From assembly GCA_947375135.1 (NCBI GenBank), contig CANCER010000006.1, positions 62,001-126,000 of the forward strand: a stretch of 64,000 bases of DNA. Reading direction: 5' to 3'. The notes below the pieces were generated by a model. It did not search any database and was not told the DNA's origin. It saw only the letters and a program-made list of their open reading frames with translations. Of this stretch, positions 18,618-28,708 are shown in pieces (position 1 is the stretch's first letter; the number at the start of each line of letters is the position of its first letter). The translations under genes and the position numbers were made by a program. This DNA is from Comamonadaceae bacterium (GTDB lineage Bacteria; Pseudomonadota; Gammaproteobacteria; Burkholderiales; Burkholderiaceae_C).

Positions 18618-20048
18618 ATGAACCGGCTGATGACCCTCCTTCCTGAATCTACAACGCCGGCTGACGCCCCCCCGTCCCGGAGCCGACGCGTTGGGTTGGA
18701 AGCGCGCGCACTGCTGGCTCTGGCCTGGCCCATCCTGATCGGCCAACTGGCCACCATCGGCATGTCGGTCACTGACGTGGCAATGGCCGGGCACGCTTCA
18801 GCCGCCGACCTGGCCGGCGTCTCGCTCGGCGTGTCGATCTGGAACATGACCATCCTCACGCTCATGGGCTTGCTGATGTCGGTCAACCCCATGGTGGCCC
18901 ACCCTGTCGGGGCGGGTGCATTCGATGACGTGCCGCATGTCGTGCGCCAGGGGCTTTGGAAGGCATTGGGTGTGGGCCTGCTGGCCTTCGTGCTGGCCAA
19001 TCTGGCGGCGCAGGTGTTTGACGTGATGGACATCGAGCCGGCCGTGCGCGATGTGGCCAAGCGCTTTGTCTGGGTCTGCAGTTTCGGTCTGCCGGCTTTC
19101 ACCTGCTACCGCGTTCTCTACGGCTACAGCACCAGCATCAACCAGACCAAGCCGATGATGGTGATTGCCCTGATCGCCCTGCTGCTCAATGGCCTGATCA
19201 ATTGGCTGCTGGTGTTTGGGAACTGGGGCTTTCCCCGGCTGGGTGGCGTGGGCTGTGCCTGGTCGACCCTGGTGTGCGTCTGGTTCCATCTGGCAGCCCT
19301 GCTGTGGTGGATGCGGGTGGCACCGGCCTACCGGCGCACCTGGCCTTTTGCCCGTTACGAGGGGCCGCAATGGCCCATGCTGCGCACCCTGCTCAAGCTG
19401 GGCATCCCGATAGGCGTCACCTACTTTGCCGAGACCAGCGCCTTCAGTTTGATTGCACTGCTGGTCGCCAAGTTCGGCAGCGCCCAGGTGGGGGCGCATG
19501 CGATTGCGCTGAACTTCACTTCGCTGACCTTCATGGTGCCGCTGAGCCTGGGCGTGGCCCTGCTGACCCGCGTGGGCCAGAGCCTGGGCGCGGGCGACCC
19601 GCATACCGCACGCTTTCGGGCCTGGGTAGGAGTGGGTATGACCATGGTCTTTGCTGTGGTCGCGGCCATTGGGATGGCCCTGTTCCGTCAGATCATTGCG
19701 TCGGCTTACACCAGCGATGCGGTGGTGGCTGCGCTGGCTGCGCAGTTGCTGGTGTTTGCTGCGCTGTTCCAGTTGTCGGACTGCACCCAGGTGGTGACCA
19801 GTTGCGCCATCCGTGGCTACAAAGTCACGCGGGCCCCCATGGTGCTGCACCTGGCGGCCTTCTGGGGCTTCTCGCTGCCGCTGGGGTGCCTGCTGGGGCT
19901 GGCACCGCAATGGCTGCCGCTTGCTCCGGCCGGGCCGATGGCAGCCCAGGGCTTCTGGATTGCGCTCATCGTCGGTCTGACGGTGGCCGCCAGCGGCCTG
20001 CTCATCATGCTGCGCCAGGTGACACGCAAGCACCTGCCAGCCGTCTGA
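18618..20048 (+). CDS. norM: MATE-family multidrug efflux protein
   Basis: 476 residues, about 12 membrane segments in two homologous halves. The first MatE domain opens with 'LALAWPILIGQLATIGMSVT' (about 33-52) and 'DVAMAGHASAADLAGVSLG'; the second with 'LKLGIPIGVTYFAETSAFS' (about 257-275). It exports cationic drugs or metabolites using an H+ or Na+ gradient at the inner membrane. It starts a plus-strand run continuing with a second exporter and miaA; spacing to the next gene is 19 bp. Substrate unknown. Confidence 0.9.
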   Translation: MNRLMTLLPESTTPADAPPSRSRRVGLEARALLALAWPILIGQLATIGMSVTDVAMAGHASAADLAGVSLGVSIWNMTILTLMGLLMSVNPMVAHPVGAGAFDDVPHVVRQGLWKALGVGLLAFVLANLAAQVFDVMDIEPAVRDVAKRFVWVCSFGLPAFTCYRVLYGYSTSINQTKPMMVIALIALLLNGLINWLLVFGNWGFPRLGGVGCAWSTLVCVWFHLAALLWWMRVAPAYRRTWPFARYEGPQWPMLRTLLKLGIPIGVTYFAETSAFSLIALLVAKFGSAQVGAHAIALNFTSLTFMVPLSLGVALLTRVGQSLGAGDPHTARFRAWVGVGMTMVFAVVAAIGMALFRQIIASAYTSDAVVAALAAQLLVFAALFQLSDCTQVVTSCAIRGYKVTRAPMVLHLAAFWGFSLPLGCLLGLAPQWLPLAPAGPMAAQGFWIALIVGLTVAASGLLIMLRQVTRKHLPAV

Positions 20049-20067
20049 AATCTACTGCCAAAACCCC

Positions 20068-21276
20068 ATGACCGGCTCACCCACTCCTACCCGCATGTCC
20101 GCCGCTAACGTGGTGCTGATGCTTTCGCTGCTGCTCGGGCTGCAACCCATCACCACCGATCTGTACCTGCCCGCACTGCCCGGCCTGACCCGGGATCTGG
20201 GTGCCAGCATGGCGCAGGCCCAACTCACCCTGACGGCCCTGCTGCTGGCCTTTGGCCTGTCGCAACTGGTCTGGGGCCCCGTGTCCGACCGTTTCGGGCG
20301 CCGCCCGGTGTTGCTGGCCGGCATGCTGGCCTATCTGCTGGCGTCGGTGGCCAGTGCCCTCGCGCCGGGCATGGACTGGCTGATTTTCTGGCGCGCGCTG
20401 CAGGGTATTGCCATGGGTGCCGGTGTGATGTGCGCACGGGCCATCGTGCGCGACCTGTACCCGCCACAGCAGGGCGCCACTGTGATGTCCAAGGGCTTGA
20501 GCGGCCTGGGCGTCATTGCCTGCATGAGTGCGCCACTGGGCGGTGCGCTGACCTCGCTCTGGGGCTGGCATGCGGCCCTGCTGGCACTCGCCGCATTTGC
20601 CGCCTGCACGCTGGCGCTGATCGCCTGGCGCTTTGAAGAAACCCTGGCGCAAAAAAATCCGCAAGCCCTGCAGACAGCCACCTTGCTGGCCACCTGGTCG
20701 GCCATTCTGCGCAACCCGCAGTTTGTCGCTTTCTCGGCCCTGTCGCTGTGCTCTTACGGCGGCCTGTTCACTTACCTGGCGGCCTCTTCCTTTGTCTACA
20801 TCCGGGTGCTGGGTTTTACTGCCACCGACTACGGCTTGGCCATGTTGCTGAACTCGTTCATCTACCTGCTGGGCACCTTTGCCTGCCGCCGCCTGGTGGT
20901 GCGTTACGGGGTGCGGCGCAGCGTGGCCATCGCCGGGCTGTTTTCTTTGCTGGGTGGCAGCAGCATGGCTCTGCTGGCGCTGGCCGGCGTGGTGGCCGGG
21001 TGGGCCATCATGCTGCCCATGGGCTTCTTCATGTTCGGCCACGGCATTCACCAGCCCTGCGGGCAAAGCGGTGCGGTAGCGCCCTTTCCGCAGGCCGCCG
21101 GTGCGGCCTCGGCCCTGAACGGATTCCTGATGATGGTGGCGGCCTTTGGCACCGGCCGGTGGCTGGGCACGCATATGGATGGAAGCATTTTCCCGCTGGT
21201 GCAGGGCCTGTTTTTCTGGAGCGTGCTGATAGCCCTCAGCGCCTGGACCCTGGTACCCCGCGATGGCAAGAACTGA
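20068..21276 (+). CDS. Bcr/CflA-type MFS drug efflux transporter
   Basis: 402 residues, 12 predicted membrane segments, drug/H+ antiporter family 1. The first helix contains '[18 protein letters not shown]', the Bcr/CflA hallmark with its D-x-Y-x-P-A-x-P. MFS motif A '[16 protein letters not shown]' is at about 70-85, and the '[22 protein letters not shown]' helix follows. Members export sulfonamides, bicyclomycin or small peptides such as cysteine; substrate here unknown. It overlaps miaA by 14 bp, so the two are cotranscribed. Confidence 0.9.
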   Translation: MTGSPTPTRMSAANVVLMLSLLLGLQPITTDLYLPALPGLTRDLGASMAQAQLTLTALLLAFGLSQLVWGPVSDRFGRRPVLLAGMLAYLLASVASALAPGMDWLIFWRALQGIAMGAGVMCARAIVRDLYPPQQGATVMSKGLSGLGVIACMSAPLGGALTSLWGWHAALLALAAFAACTLALIAWRFEETLAQKNPQALQTATLLATWSAILRNPQFVAFSALSLCSYGGLFTYLAASSFVYIRVLGFTATDYGLAMLLNSFIYLLGTFACRRLVVRYGVRRSVAIAGLFSLLGGSSMALLALAGVVAGWAIMLPMGFFMFGHGIHQPCGQSGAVAPFPQAAGAASALNGFLMMVAAFGTGRWLGTHMDGSIFPLVQGLFFWSVLIALSAWTLVPRDGKN

Positions 21277-22240
21277 CCCCCCCGCGCTTCCCTTTTACGT
21301 CGCGCTGGCAGGCCCCACGGCTGCGGGGAAAACGGCTGCGGCACTGGCGATCGCCGCGCAATTCCCGGCGGAGATCATCAGCGTGGACTCGGCCCTGGTG
21401 TACCGCGGCATGGACCTGGGCACAGCCAAGCCCAGCGCCCGGGAGCAAGCCGCCGTGCCGCACCACCTGATCGACATACGCGACCCGCTGCAGGCCTATA
21501 GCGCAGCCGAATTTGTGCGCGATGCGGGCGCGCTGATCCAGGCCATCCACGCGCGCGGCAAGCTGCCGCTGCTGGTGGGCGGCACCATGCTGTACTTCAA
21601 GGCACTGGCCGACGGACTGGACGATATGCCCCCGGCCGATGCGGCCGTGCGCGAACTTCTGTCACAGGAGGCCGCAGAAAAAGGCTGGCCCGCCCTGCAT
21701 GCCCAACTGGCCGCCGTAGACCCCGTCACCGCACAACGCCTGGCGCCGGCCGACAGCCAGCGCATTCAGCGCGCGCTGGAGGTGTACCGCGTGAGCGGCT
21801 TGCCGCTGTCCCACTTTCACGCAGCCAAGTCCCGGGGAGCGGACACAAACGTGCCCAACAGCCTGCTGATTTCCCTGGAGCCCGCAGACCGCGCCTGGCT
21901 GCACGCGCGCATTGCACAACGCTTTGACGCCATGCTGGCGGCTGGTTTTCTGGACGAGGTGAAAGCCCTGCGCGCCCGTGGTGACCTGCACATCGACCTG
22001 CCCTCGATGCGCTGCGTGGGGTACCGCCAGGCCTGGGAAGCGCTGGACGGGCGCACACCCCTGCATGAACTGCGCGACAAGGGCGTGTTTGCCACGCGCC
22101 AGTTGGCCAAGCGCCAGATCACCTGGCTGCGCTCCATGCCGGCGCGCAAGGTGGTGGCCTGTGAGAGCGCGGACGCCTTGAGCGGGGTGCTGCAACTGGT
22201 TGCGCAGGCGGTGCATGAAAACCCCTTGCCGGCGCCTTGA
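21263..22240 (+). CDS. miaA: tRNA dimethylallyltransferase
   Basis: 325 residues. It transfers a dimethylallyl group to N6 of A37 in tRNAs reading UNN codons. P-loop 'GPTAAGKT' (17-24), '[18 protein letters not shown]' with the catalytic Asp, '[11 protein letters not shown]', '[16 protein letters not shown]' and the C-terminal '[16 protein letters not shown]' are all family motifs. Length is standard. It overlaps the end of the Bcr-type gene and is followed 27 bp later by an ABC ATPase gene. Confidence 0.96.
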   Translation: MARTDPPALPFYVALAGPTAAGKTAAALAIAAQFPAEIISVDSALVYRGMDLGTAKPSAREQAAVPHHLIDIRDPLQAYSAAEFVRDAGALIQAIHARGKLPLLVGGTMLYFKALADGLDDMPPADAAVRELLSQEAAEKGWPALHAQLAAVDPVTAQRLAPADSQRIQRALEVYRVSGLPLSHFHAAKSRGADTNVPNSLLISLEPADRAWLHARIAQRFDAMLAAGFLDEVKALRARGDLHIDLPSMRCVGYRQAWEALDGRTPLHELRDKGVFATRQLAKRQITWLRSMPARKVVACESADALSGVLQLVAQAVHENPLPAP

Positions 22241-22267
22241 GGCACCGCTCTGGTACAACCCCACGGC

Positions 22268-22921
<654 letters not shown>

Positions 22922-22965
22922 CCCCACACAGCACTGGGGCCGGTGCTTGCACGCACAATGCAGAC

Positions 22966-25569
22966 ATGTCTTCTGCGCTGTGGCCCCTGCTCAAAACTTT
23001 TTCTTTTCAGGAACTGCTGCACCACCCCTGGCGCAATGCAGCAGCGGTCGTCTCGGTCATGCTGGGCGTGGCGCTGGCGTTCTCGGTTCACCTGATCAAC
23101 GCCTCAGCGCTGGATGAGTTTTCGCAGGCGGTGCGCTCCGTAGGCGGACAGGCCGATCTGGAGTTGCGCAGCAAGGCCGCCAACGCCAGCCTGGACGAGG
23201 CCCGCCTGGGCGAACTGCTGCACAGGCCGGAAGTGGCCATGGCCTTGCCGGTGGTGGAGCTCAGTACCTACGCGATGACCAGCCCGCAGGACGGCAGCCC
23301 GCCCAAACGCGTGCTGCTACGGGTGCTGGGCGTTGATACCCTGCAGGTGGCGGCACTGGCACCGGACCTGATGCCCCTGCCCGCAGCCGACGACGCACGC
23401 TGGTCGCTGTTTGCGCCAGACACCCTGTTTTTGAATGCCGCCGCCACCCTGGCACTGGGCCGGCACCGCGTGGCATTGCAACAGGGCCTGCAGCTGAAAA
23501 CGGCGCAGGTAGCCGGCAGCGTGCGCGCCGGCGGCAGCCCGCTGGCGGTGATGGACATTGCCGCCGCGCAGGACTTTTTCGGCAAGGGCGGACAGCTCAG
23601 CCGCGTGGATATCCGGCTGCAGGCCGGCACCGACCGCGACGCCTTTGTGCGCACCCTGCAGGCCACACCGGGCTGGAGCAACGACCTGAGCCTGCTGCCC
23701 CCGGGCGACGCGGCCGAGCGCATCGGCAATCTGTCGCGCGCCTACCGCGTCAACCTGACCGTGCTGGCTCTGATTGCGCTGTTCACCGGCGGCTTTCTGG
23801 TGTTCTCGGTGCTGGCGCTGAGCGTGACGCGCCGGGCCCAACAGTTTGCGCTGCTGGGCGTGCTGGGGCTGACGGCCAGCCAGCGCCTGCACCTGGTGCT
23901 GCTGGAGGCCGCAGTGCTGGGCGTGCTGGGCAGCGCACTGGGCATTGCCCTGGGCACCGGCCTGGCGGCGCTGGCGCTGCAGCTGTTGGGTGGCGACTTA
24001 GGGGGCGGCTATTTTTCGGGCGGTGCGCCGGCGCTGCAATGGAGCGCACCGGCCGCGACGCTGTTCGCGGCCATGGGACTTGCCACTGCCCTGGCCGGCG
24101 CCTGGCAGCCGGCACGGCTGGCACAGGCGCTGCCACCGGCCCAAACCCTCAAGGGCCTGGGCAGCCTGCAAGCCCGCGCCGCGCGCGCCTGGATGGGCCC
24201 GGCCCTGCTGCTGGGCGGCTGCCTGCTGGCGTTGGCCCCTCCTGTGGCGGGCATGCCTTTGGGCGCCTACCTGGGCGTGGCCCTGCTGCTGATAGGCGGC
24301 ATCGTCGTCCTGCCCTGGCTGGTCGGCCTGGTGCTGGACCGTGTTGCTCCCCGGGTGGCGCAGCGGCTGTTGCCGCTGCTGGCGGTGGAGCGCGCGCGGC
24401 GTGTACGCGAGAGCGCGGCGGTGGCCGTCAGCGGCGTGGTCGCGTCCCTCAGCCTGGCGGTGGCCTTGACGGTGATGGTCAGCAGCTTTCGCCAATCGGT
24501 CACCACTTGGCTGGACACGGTGCTGCCGGCCTCGCTCTATGTGCGCTCGGGCGTGGGAAGCGCCAATGAACTCGCCTACTTCGATGCGGCCTTTGTGCAG
24601 GCTGCCGCACAGGTGCCGGGCGTGGAGCGGCTGGGCGCGCAGCGCACCATGCCGGTCAATCTGGATGCCGCAAAGCCAGCCGTCTCGCTGCTGGTGCGGG
24701 CCTTGCACAACGGTGCGGCCGGCGCACCCGACCTGCCCCTGGTTGGCCAAGCCCTGGCGGTGCCGGCGGGGCGCATCGGCATTTTTGTGAGTGAAGCGGT
24801 GGTCGATTTGTACGGGGCGCGGGTCGGCCAAAACTTCGAGCCGCTGCAAAAGGCTTTCAGCAGCAGCACACCGCAGGGCCAGCCGCCGGTGTTCTTTGTA
24901 GCGGGCATCTGGCGGGATTACGCACGCCAGTTCGGCACCATCGCCGTGGACAGTGCGGACTTTGCCCTGCTCAGCCCGGACCGGCGGGTCAATGACCTGG
25001 CGCTGTGGCTGGCGCCCGACGCCTCTGCCGCAGCCGTGGAGCAGGCGCTGCGCGACTTGGCCGACCGCCAAGCCGAAAGCCGTGACGGGCAGGCCGGGCA
25101 GTTGCTGGAGTTCGGCTCGGCAGCCCAGATCCGCGCCATGACGCTGCGCATTTTTGACCGCAGCTTTGCCGTCACCTACTGGCTGCAGGCGGTGGCCGTA
25201 GGCATTGGGCTGTTTGGTGTGGCGGCCAGTTTCAGCGCGCAGGTGCTGGCGCGGCGCAAGGAGTTCGGGCTGCTGGCGCATCTGGGCCTGACGCGGCGCC
25301 AGATTCTGCGCGTGGTGGCCGCCGAGGGCGCGGCCTGGACCACGCTGGGAGCCATCGCCGGCGTGGCGCTGGGGCTGGCGGTGGCCGTGGTGCTGGTGCA
25401 TGTGGTGAACCCGCAAAGCTTTCACTGGACCATGGAGATGGCGCTGCCCTGGTGGCGGCTGCTGGCGCTGGCAATGGCCGTGGTGGCAGCAGGCACGGCA
25501 ACAGCCTGGCTGTCCGGCCAGGCCGCGGCCGGCAGCGATGCCGTGATGGCGGTGAAGGAGGATTGGTAA
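22966..25569 (+). CDS. FtsX-like ABC permease (AttF/AttG-like)
   Basis: 867 residues from the ATG at 22966 (MSSALWPLLKTF); upstream in-frame sequence overlaps the ATPase gene and is not coding. Architecture: one N-terminal membrane helix (about 25-45), a large periplasmic MacB_PCD-like region, a first FtsX domain with three or four helices (about 260-490), a second periplasmic region (about 510-720), and a second FtsX domain to the end. This two-copy layout fits permeases that move lipoproteins or peptides from the periplasmic leaflet without crossing the membrane themselves. The stop overlaps the next start by 1 nt. Confidence 0.88.
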   Translation: MSSALWPLLKTFSFQELLHHPWRNAAAVVSVMLGVALAFSVHLINASALDEFSQAVRSVGGQADLELRSKAANASLDEARLGELLHRPEVAMALPVVELSTYAMTSPQDGSPPKRVLLRVLGVDTLQVAALAPDLMPLPAADDARWSLFAPDTLFLNAAATLALGRHRVALQQGLQLKTAQVAGSVRAGGSPLAVMDIAAAQDFFGKGGQLSRVDIRLQAGTDRDAFVRTLQATPGWSNDLSLLPPGDAAERIGNLSRAYRVNLTVLALIALFTGGFLVFSVLALSVTRRAQQFALLGVLGLTASQRLHLVLLEAAVLGVLGSALGIALGTGLAALALQLLGGDLGGGYFSGGAPALQWSAPAATLFAAMGLATALAGAWQPARLAQALPPAQTLKGLGSLQARAARAWMGPALLLGGCLLALAPPVAGMPLGAYLGVALLLIGGIVVLPWLVGLVLDRVAPRVAQRLLPLLAVERARRVRESAAVAVSGVVASLSLAVALTVMVSSFRQSVTTWLDTVLPASLYVRSGVGSANELAYFDAAFVQAAAQVPGVERLGAQRTMPVNLDAAKPAVSLLVRALHNGAAGAPDLPLVGQALAVPAGRIGIFVSEAVVDLYGARVGQNFEPLQKAFSSSTPQGQPPVFFVAGIWRDYARQFGTIAVDSADFALLSPDRRVNDLALWLAPDASAAAVEQALRDLADRQAESRDGQAGQLLEFGSAAQIRAMTLRIFDRSFAVTYWLQAVAVGIGLFGVAASFSAQVLARRKEFGLLAHLGLTRRQILRVVAAEGAAWTTLGAIAGVALGLAVAVVLVHVVNPQSFHWTMEMALPWWRLLALAMAVVAAGTATAWLSGQAAAGSDAVMAVKEDW

Positions 25570-26702
25570 TGCATCTGTACAAGCTGAACGCCTTGCGTGC
25601 CCTGAGTCGCCGCCAGCTCCTGGGCTCTGCGGCAGCGCTGGCGGGCGCCTTGCCAGCGCCCGCTGTGCATGCGGCCCCTTCCACCGCAACGCGGCGCTTG
25701 GAATTCCCGCGCGACGCCGGTGCCCACCCGGACTACAAGACCGAGTGGTGGTACCTGACGGGTTGGGCCAACAGCCCGGGGCAGGAGGCTGCCTACGGTT
25801 TCCAGATTACTTTTTTTCGCAGCCGGGTGGACGCCACGCAGGGCATGCAATCGCGCCTGGCCGCCCGGCAGTTACTGTTTGCCCATGCCGCCATTACCGA
25901 TGTGCGGGCCAAGCAACTGCACCACGACCAACGCATTGCGCGCTGGTCCGGTGAAGCGCCGGGCAGCAACCCGGCCGATAGCGCCTCCGCCGGCACCCAG
26001 GACACGGGCGTGTTGCTGCGCGACTGGTCGCTGCTGCGCGAGGGAGGCGACCTGCGCGCGCGGATCAGCGCAGAGAATTTCTCCATGGACCTGCGCTTTG
26101 CCGCCACCCAGCCCCTGCTCTTGCAGGGCCAGGAGGGCCTGTCACGCAAGGGGCCGGACCCGCGCCAGACCAGCTATTACTACAGCCTGCCGCAACTGCG
26201 TGTCAGCGGCACGCTGATGCTGCAAGGCAAAGCCCTGCCCATGGCAGCCGGCAGCACGGCCTGGCTGGACCACGAATGGAGCGAAGAGATCCTGCCTGAC
26301 GGTGCCCAGGGCTGGGACTGGATAGGCATCAACCTGTTGGACGGCAGCGCGCTGACCGCGTTTCGTGTGCGCGACAAGGGCGGGGCGGCGCTGTGGGACG
26401 GCGGCTCGTTTCGCTCCGGGCAGACGCTCTACCCCTTCAAGCCGGGCGAGGTCACCTTCAAGCCGCTGCGCACCTGGCGCAGCCCGAGCAGCCGGGCCAG
26501 TTACCCGGTGGAGTGGATGGTGCGCACACCGGCCGACTTTTATACCGTCAAAGCGGTGGTCGACAACCAGGAACTCGACAGCCGCAACTCCACCGGCGCG
26601 ATCTACTGGGAAGGCCTGTGCGAGGTCTGGGACAGCAACAACCATCTGGCGGGGCGCGGCTATCTGGAAATGACCGGCTACGCTGCACCCCTCAAGCTTT
26701 AA
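25569..26702 (+). CDS. AttH/CrtC-like secreted lipocalin-type protein with Tat signal
   Basis: 377 residues from the ATG at 25569, overlapping the permease stop by 1 nt. The N-terminus has a twin-arginine signal 'SRRQLLGS' (about 13-20), hydrophobic core and cleavage near 'AVHA'. The mature start 'RRLEFPRDAGAHPDYKTEWW' with 'EWWYLTGW' is the hallmark of the AttH/CrtC lipocalin-like hydrolase fold; 'WLDHEWSEEILP' and 'GWDWIGINLLDGSALTAF' follow. It is a predicted periplasmic partner of the preceding ABC transporter. The family name 'hydroxyneurosporene synthase' is historical; no carotenoid genes are nearby. Reaction unknown. Confidence 0.88.
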   Translation: MHLYKLNALRALSRRQLLGSAAALAGALPAPAVHAAPSTATRRLEFPRDAGAHPDYKTEWWYLTGWANSPGQEAAYGFQITFFRSRVDATQGMQSRLAARQLLFAHAAITDVRAKQLHHDQRIARWSGEAPGSNPADSASAGTQDTGVLLRDWSLLREGGDLRARISAENFSMDLRFAATQPLLLQGQEGLSRKGPDPRQTSYYYSLPQLRVSGTLMLQGKALPMAAGSTAWLDHEWSEEILPDGAQGWDWIGINLLDGSALTAFRVRDKGGAALWDGGSFRSGQTLYPFKPGEVTFKPLRTWRSPSSRASYPVEWMVRTPADFYTVKAVVDNQELDSRNSTGAIYWEGLCEVWDSNNHLAGRGYLEMTGYAAPLKL

Positions 26703-26752
26703 TGCCCTCCCCCTTGCTTGCAAACGCCGGCATCAACCCCATCTAAGCGGCC

Positions 26753-28528
26753 ATGACCAAAGAACGCGCGAAAGCCAGCAACCCCAAATCCCTCTCCGGC
26801 CTGGTGCCGTTCCTAAGGCCTTACCGCGCCCGCATGGGTCTGGCGCTGTGCTTTCTGGTGCTGGCCGCCATGGCCACGCTGGCCTTTCCGCTGGCGCTGC
26901 GCAGCCTGATTGATGGCGGGCTGATGCAGGCCAACAAGGGCGACCAGCTCATGGCGCTGCGCGAGCACTTTCTGCTGCTGTTTGCGGTGGCCATGGCGCT
27001 GGGTGTCTTCTCTGCAGCGCGCTTCTACATGGTGAGCTGGCTGGGTGAGCGGGTCACCGCAGACATCCGCAACGCGGTCTACCGCCATGTGCTGCACCAA
27101 AGCCCCGAGTTTTTCGAGACCACCCAAACGGGCGAGGTGCTGTCGCGCCTGTCGGCCGATACCACGCTGGTGCAGACGGTGGTGGGCTCCTCGCTCAGCA
27201 TGGGCCTGCGCAACCTGGTGATGGGCCTGGGTGCCCTGGGCATTCTGGTCTGGACCAATCCGGTGGTGATGCTGCAGGTGCTGATGGTGCTAATCCTGAT
27301 CATCGTGCCCAGCGTCTGGTTCGGCCGGCGGGTGCGCAAGCTTTCGCGTGCCAGCCAGGACCGCATTGCCGACTCCAGTGCGATTGCCGCCGAGGTGCTC
27401 AACGCCATTCCCGTGGTGCAAAGCTATACCGCCGAAGGACGCGAAGCACAGCGTTTCAGCACCGCCACCGGCAACGCCTTTGAAACCGCCATCCGCCGCA
27501 CACGGGCGCGCTCGGTGCTGGTCGCCTTCATCATTATCGCCACGTCCGCCGCCTTGCTATGGGGCCTGTACCAGGGCACACAGGCGGTGGTGGCCGGACG
27601 CATCACCGCGGGCGATCTGGGCCAGACCGTGGTCTACGTCATTATTCTGGCCGGCGCCTTTGCCGTGCTGGGTGAGGTCTATGGCGATTTGCTGCGCGCA
27701 GCCGGTGCCACCGAGCGCCTGATGGAATTGCTCGGCACGCAGTCGCCCGTAACCTCCCCCGCGCTGCCGGTAACGGCCGCCATGCCGCAGGCCGGTAGCG
27801 CAATCGCGTTTGAGGGCATTGGCTTCAACTATCCCTCGCGCCCGAATCAAGCGGCGCTGTCGGGCTTCTCACTGAACATTCTGCCGGGACAGACCGTGGC
27901 CATCGTGGGGCCCAGCGGCGCGGGCAAGAGCACGGTGTTTCAGTTGCTGCTGCGCTTTTACGACCCGCAAAGCGGGCACATCGTGCTCGACGGTGTGGAC
28001 ACACGCCACATGTCGCTGCAGGACTTGCGCCAGCGCGTGGGCATCGTGCCGCAGGACGCGGTGATCTTCTCCACCTCGGCGCTGGAAAACATCCGCTACG
28101 GCAAACCCGGTGCGAGCGACGCCGAGGTGCGCGTAGCAGCCAAAGCCGCCTTCGCCGACAGCTTTATTAACGCCCTGCCGCAAGGCTATGACACCTTTCT
28201 GGGCGAGCGTGGTGTACGCCTCTCAGGCGGCCAGCGCCAGCGCATTGCGATTGCACGTGCCATGCTGAAAAACCCGCCCCTGCTGCTGCTGGACGAGGCC
28301 ACCAGCGCCCTGGATGCCGAGAGCGAACGCGTGGTGCAGGATGCGCTGGACTCGGCCATGCGCGACCGCACGACGCTGGTGATTGCCCACCGCCTGGCCA
28401 CGGTGCAAAAAGCCGATTTGATTGTGGTACTGGACCACGGCCGTCTGGTGGAGCAAGGCACCCATGCCGAGTTGGTGGCGCAGGGTGGCGTCTACGCCGG
28501 ACTGGCGGCGCTGCAGTTCAACGCCTGA
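26753..28528 (+). CDS. MsbA/ABCB-type ABC exporter (fused membrane and ATPase domains)
   Basis: 591 residues: six membrane helices (about 20-310), then an ATPase with Walker A 'GPSGAGKST', 'GIVPQDAVIF' Q-loop, signature 'LSGGQRQRIAIARA', Walker B 'LLLLDEATSALD' and 'VIAHRLATV'. It forms a homodimeric exporter for lipids, drugs or peptides. It sits 50 bp after the AttH-like gene and 180 bp before the NRPS gene, all on the plus strand, so it could export the NRPS product or be a housekeeping exporter; sequence alone does not decide. A bicistronic unit with the NRPS is not proven. Confidence 0.9.
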   Translation: MTKERAKASNPKSLSGLVPFLRPYRARMGLALCFLVLAAMATLAFPLALRSLIDGGLMQANKGDQLMALREHFLLLFAVAMALGVFSAARFYMVSWLGERVTADIRNAVYRHVLHQSPEFFETTQTGEVLSRLSADTTLVQTVVGSSLSMGLRNLVMGLGALGILVWTNPVVMLQVLMVLILIIVPSVWFGRRVRKLSRASQDRIADSSAIAAEVLNAIPVVQSYTAEGREAQRFSTATGNAFETAIRRTRARSVLVAFIIIATSAALLWGLYQGTQAVVAGRITAGDLGQTVVYVIILAGAFAVLGEVYGDLLRAAGATERLMELLGTQSPVTSPALPVTAAMPQAGSAIAFEGIGFNYPSRPNQAALSGFSLNILPGQTVAIVGPSGAGKSTVFQLLLRFYDPQSGHIVLDGVDTRHMSLQDLRQRVGIVPQDAVIFSTSALENIRYGKPGASDAEVRVAAKAAFADSFINALPQGYDTFLGERGVRLSGGQRQRIAIARAMLKNPPLLLLDEATSALDAESERVVQDALDSAMRDRTTLVIAHRLATVQKADLIVVLDHGRLVEQGTHAELVAQGGVYAGLAALQFNA

Positions 28529-28708
28529 GCGCAACGGCGCGCTGCCATTGCGCGCCTGCGGTCTGCGCTTGGCACATTTCAGTCTAGACCCTGGGTAAAA
28601 TTGCTTGCAAGTTGGGGCGTGCCTTCATGCTCAGTCAACTGGGGGCAAGTGCACGGTCAGCACTTGGCTTCAGAAAATAAAGTAGAGCACCCGGGTCTTA
28701 GGTCCAAA
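28529..28708 (+). promoter_or_regulatory. Probable promoter region of the NRPS operon
   Basis: 180 bp between the exporter gene and the NRPS start. Composition turns AT-richer towards the NRPS gene. It contains an inverted repeat (28646-28666) described separately and a weak GCGCAA/TTGCGC hairpin close to the exporter stop. No consensus promoter hexamers were identified with confidence. Confidence 0.4.
28646..28666. promoter_or_regulatory. 21-bp dyad CAAGTGC-N7-GCACTTG upstream of the NRPS gene, candidate operator
   Basis: Perfect 7-bp inverted half-sites (28646-28652 and 28660-28666) with a 7-bp spacer, 42 bp before the NRPS start codon. Size and symmetry fit a dimeric regulator site. No T tract follows, so a terminator is unlikely. 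No regulator gene is adjacent. Confidence 0.45.

Noticed and set aside
18798..20033. 411-codon open frame opposite the MATE gene
   Set aside because: Antisense, low complexity, no domain; the MATE gene is clearly real.
23998..25689. 563-codon open frame on the minus strand opposite the FtsX-like permease
   Set aside because: Mirror frame of a high-GC gene; Arg/Gln/His-rich without motifs or ribosome binding site.
25569..26702. Carotenoid hydroxyneurosporene synthase (CrtC) function
   Set aside because: The fold is shared, but no carotenoid genes are near and the ABC partners point to an AttH-like periplasmic protein.
28601..28708. Upstream extension of the NRPS frame to 28601
   Set aside because: The extra 36 residues are not adenylation-domain-like and cover the candidate operator; the ATG at 28709 fits better.
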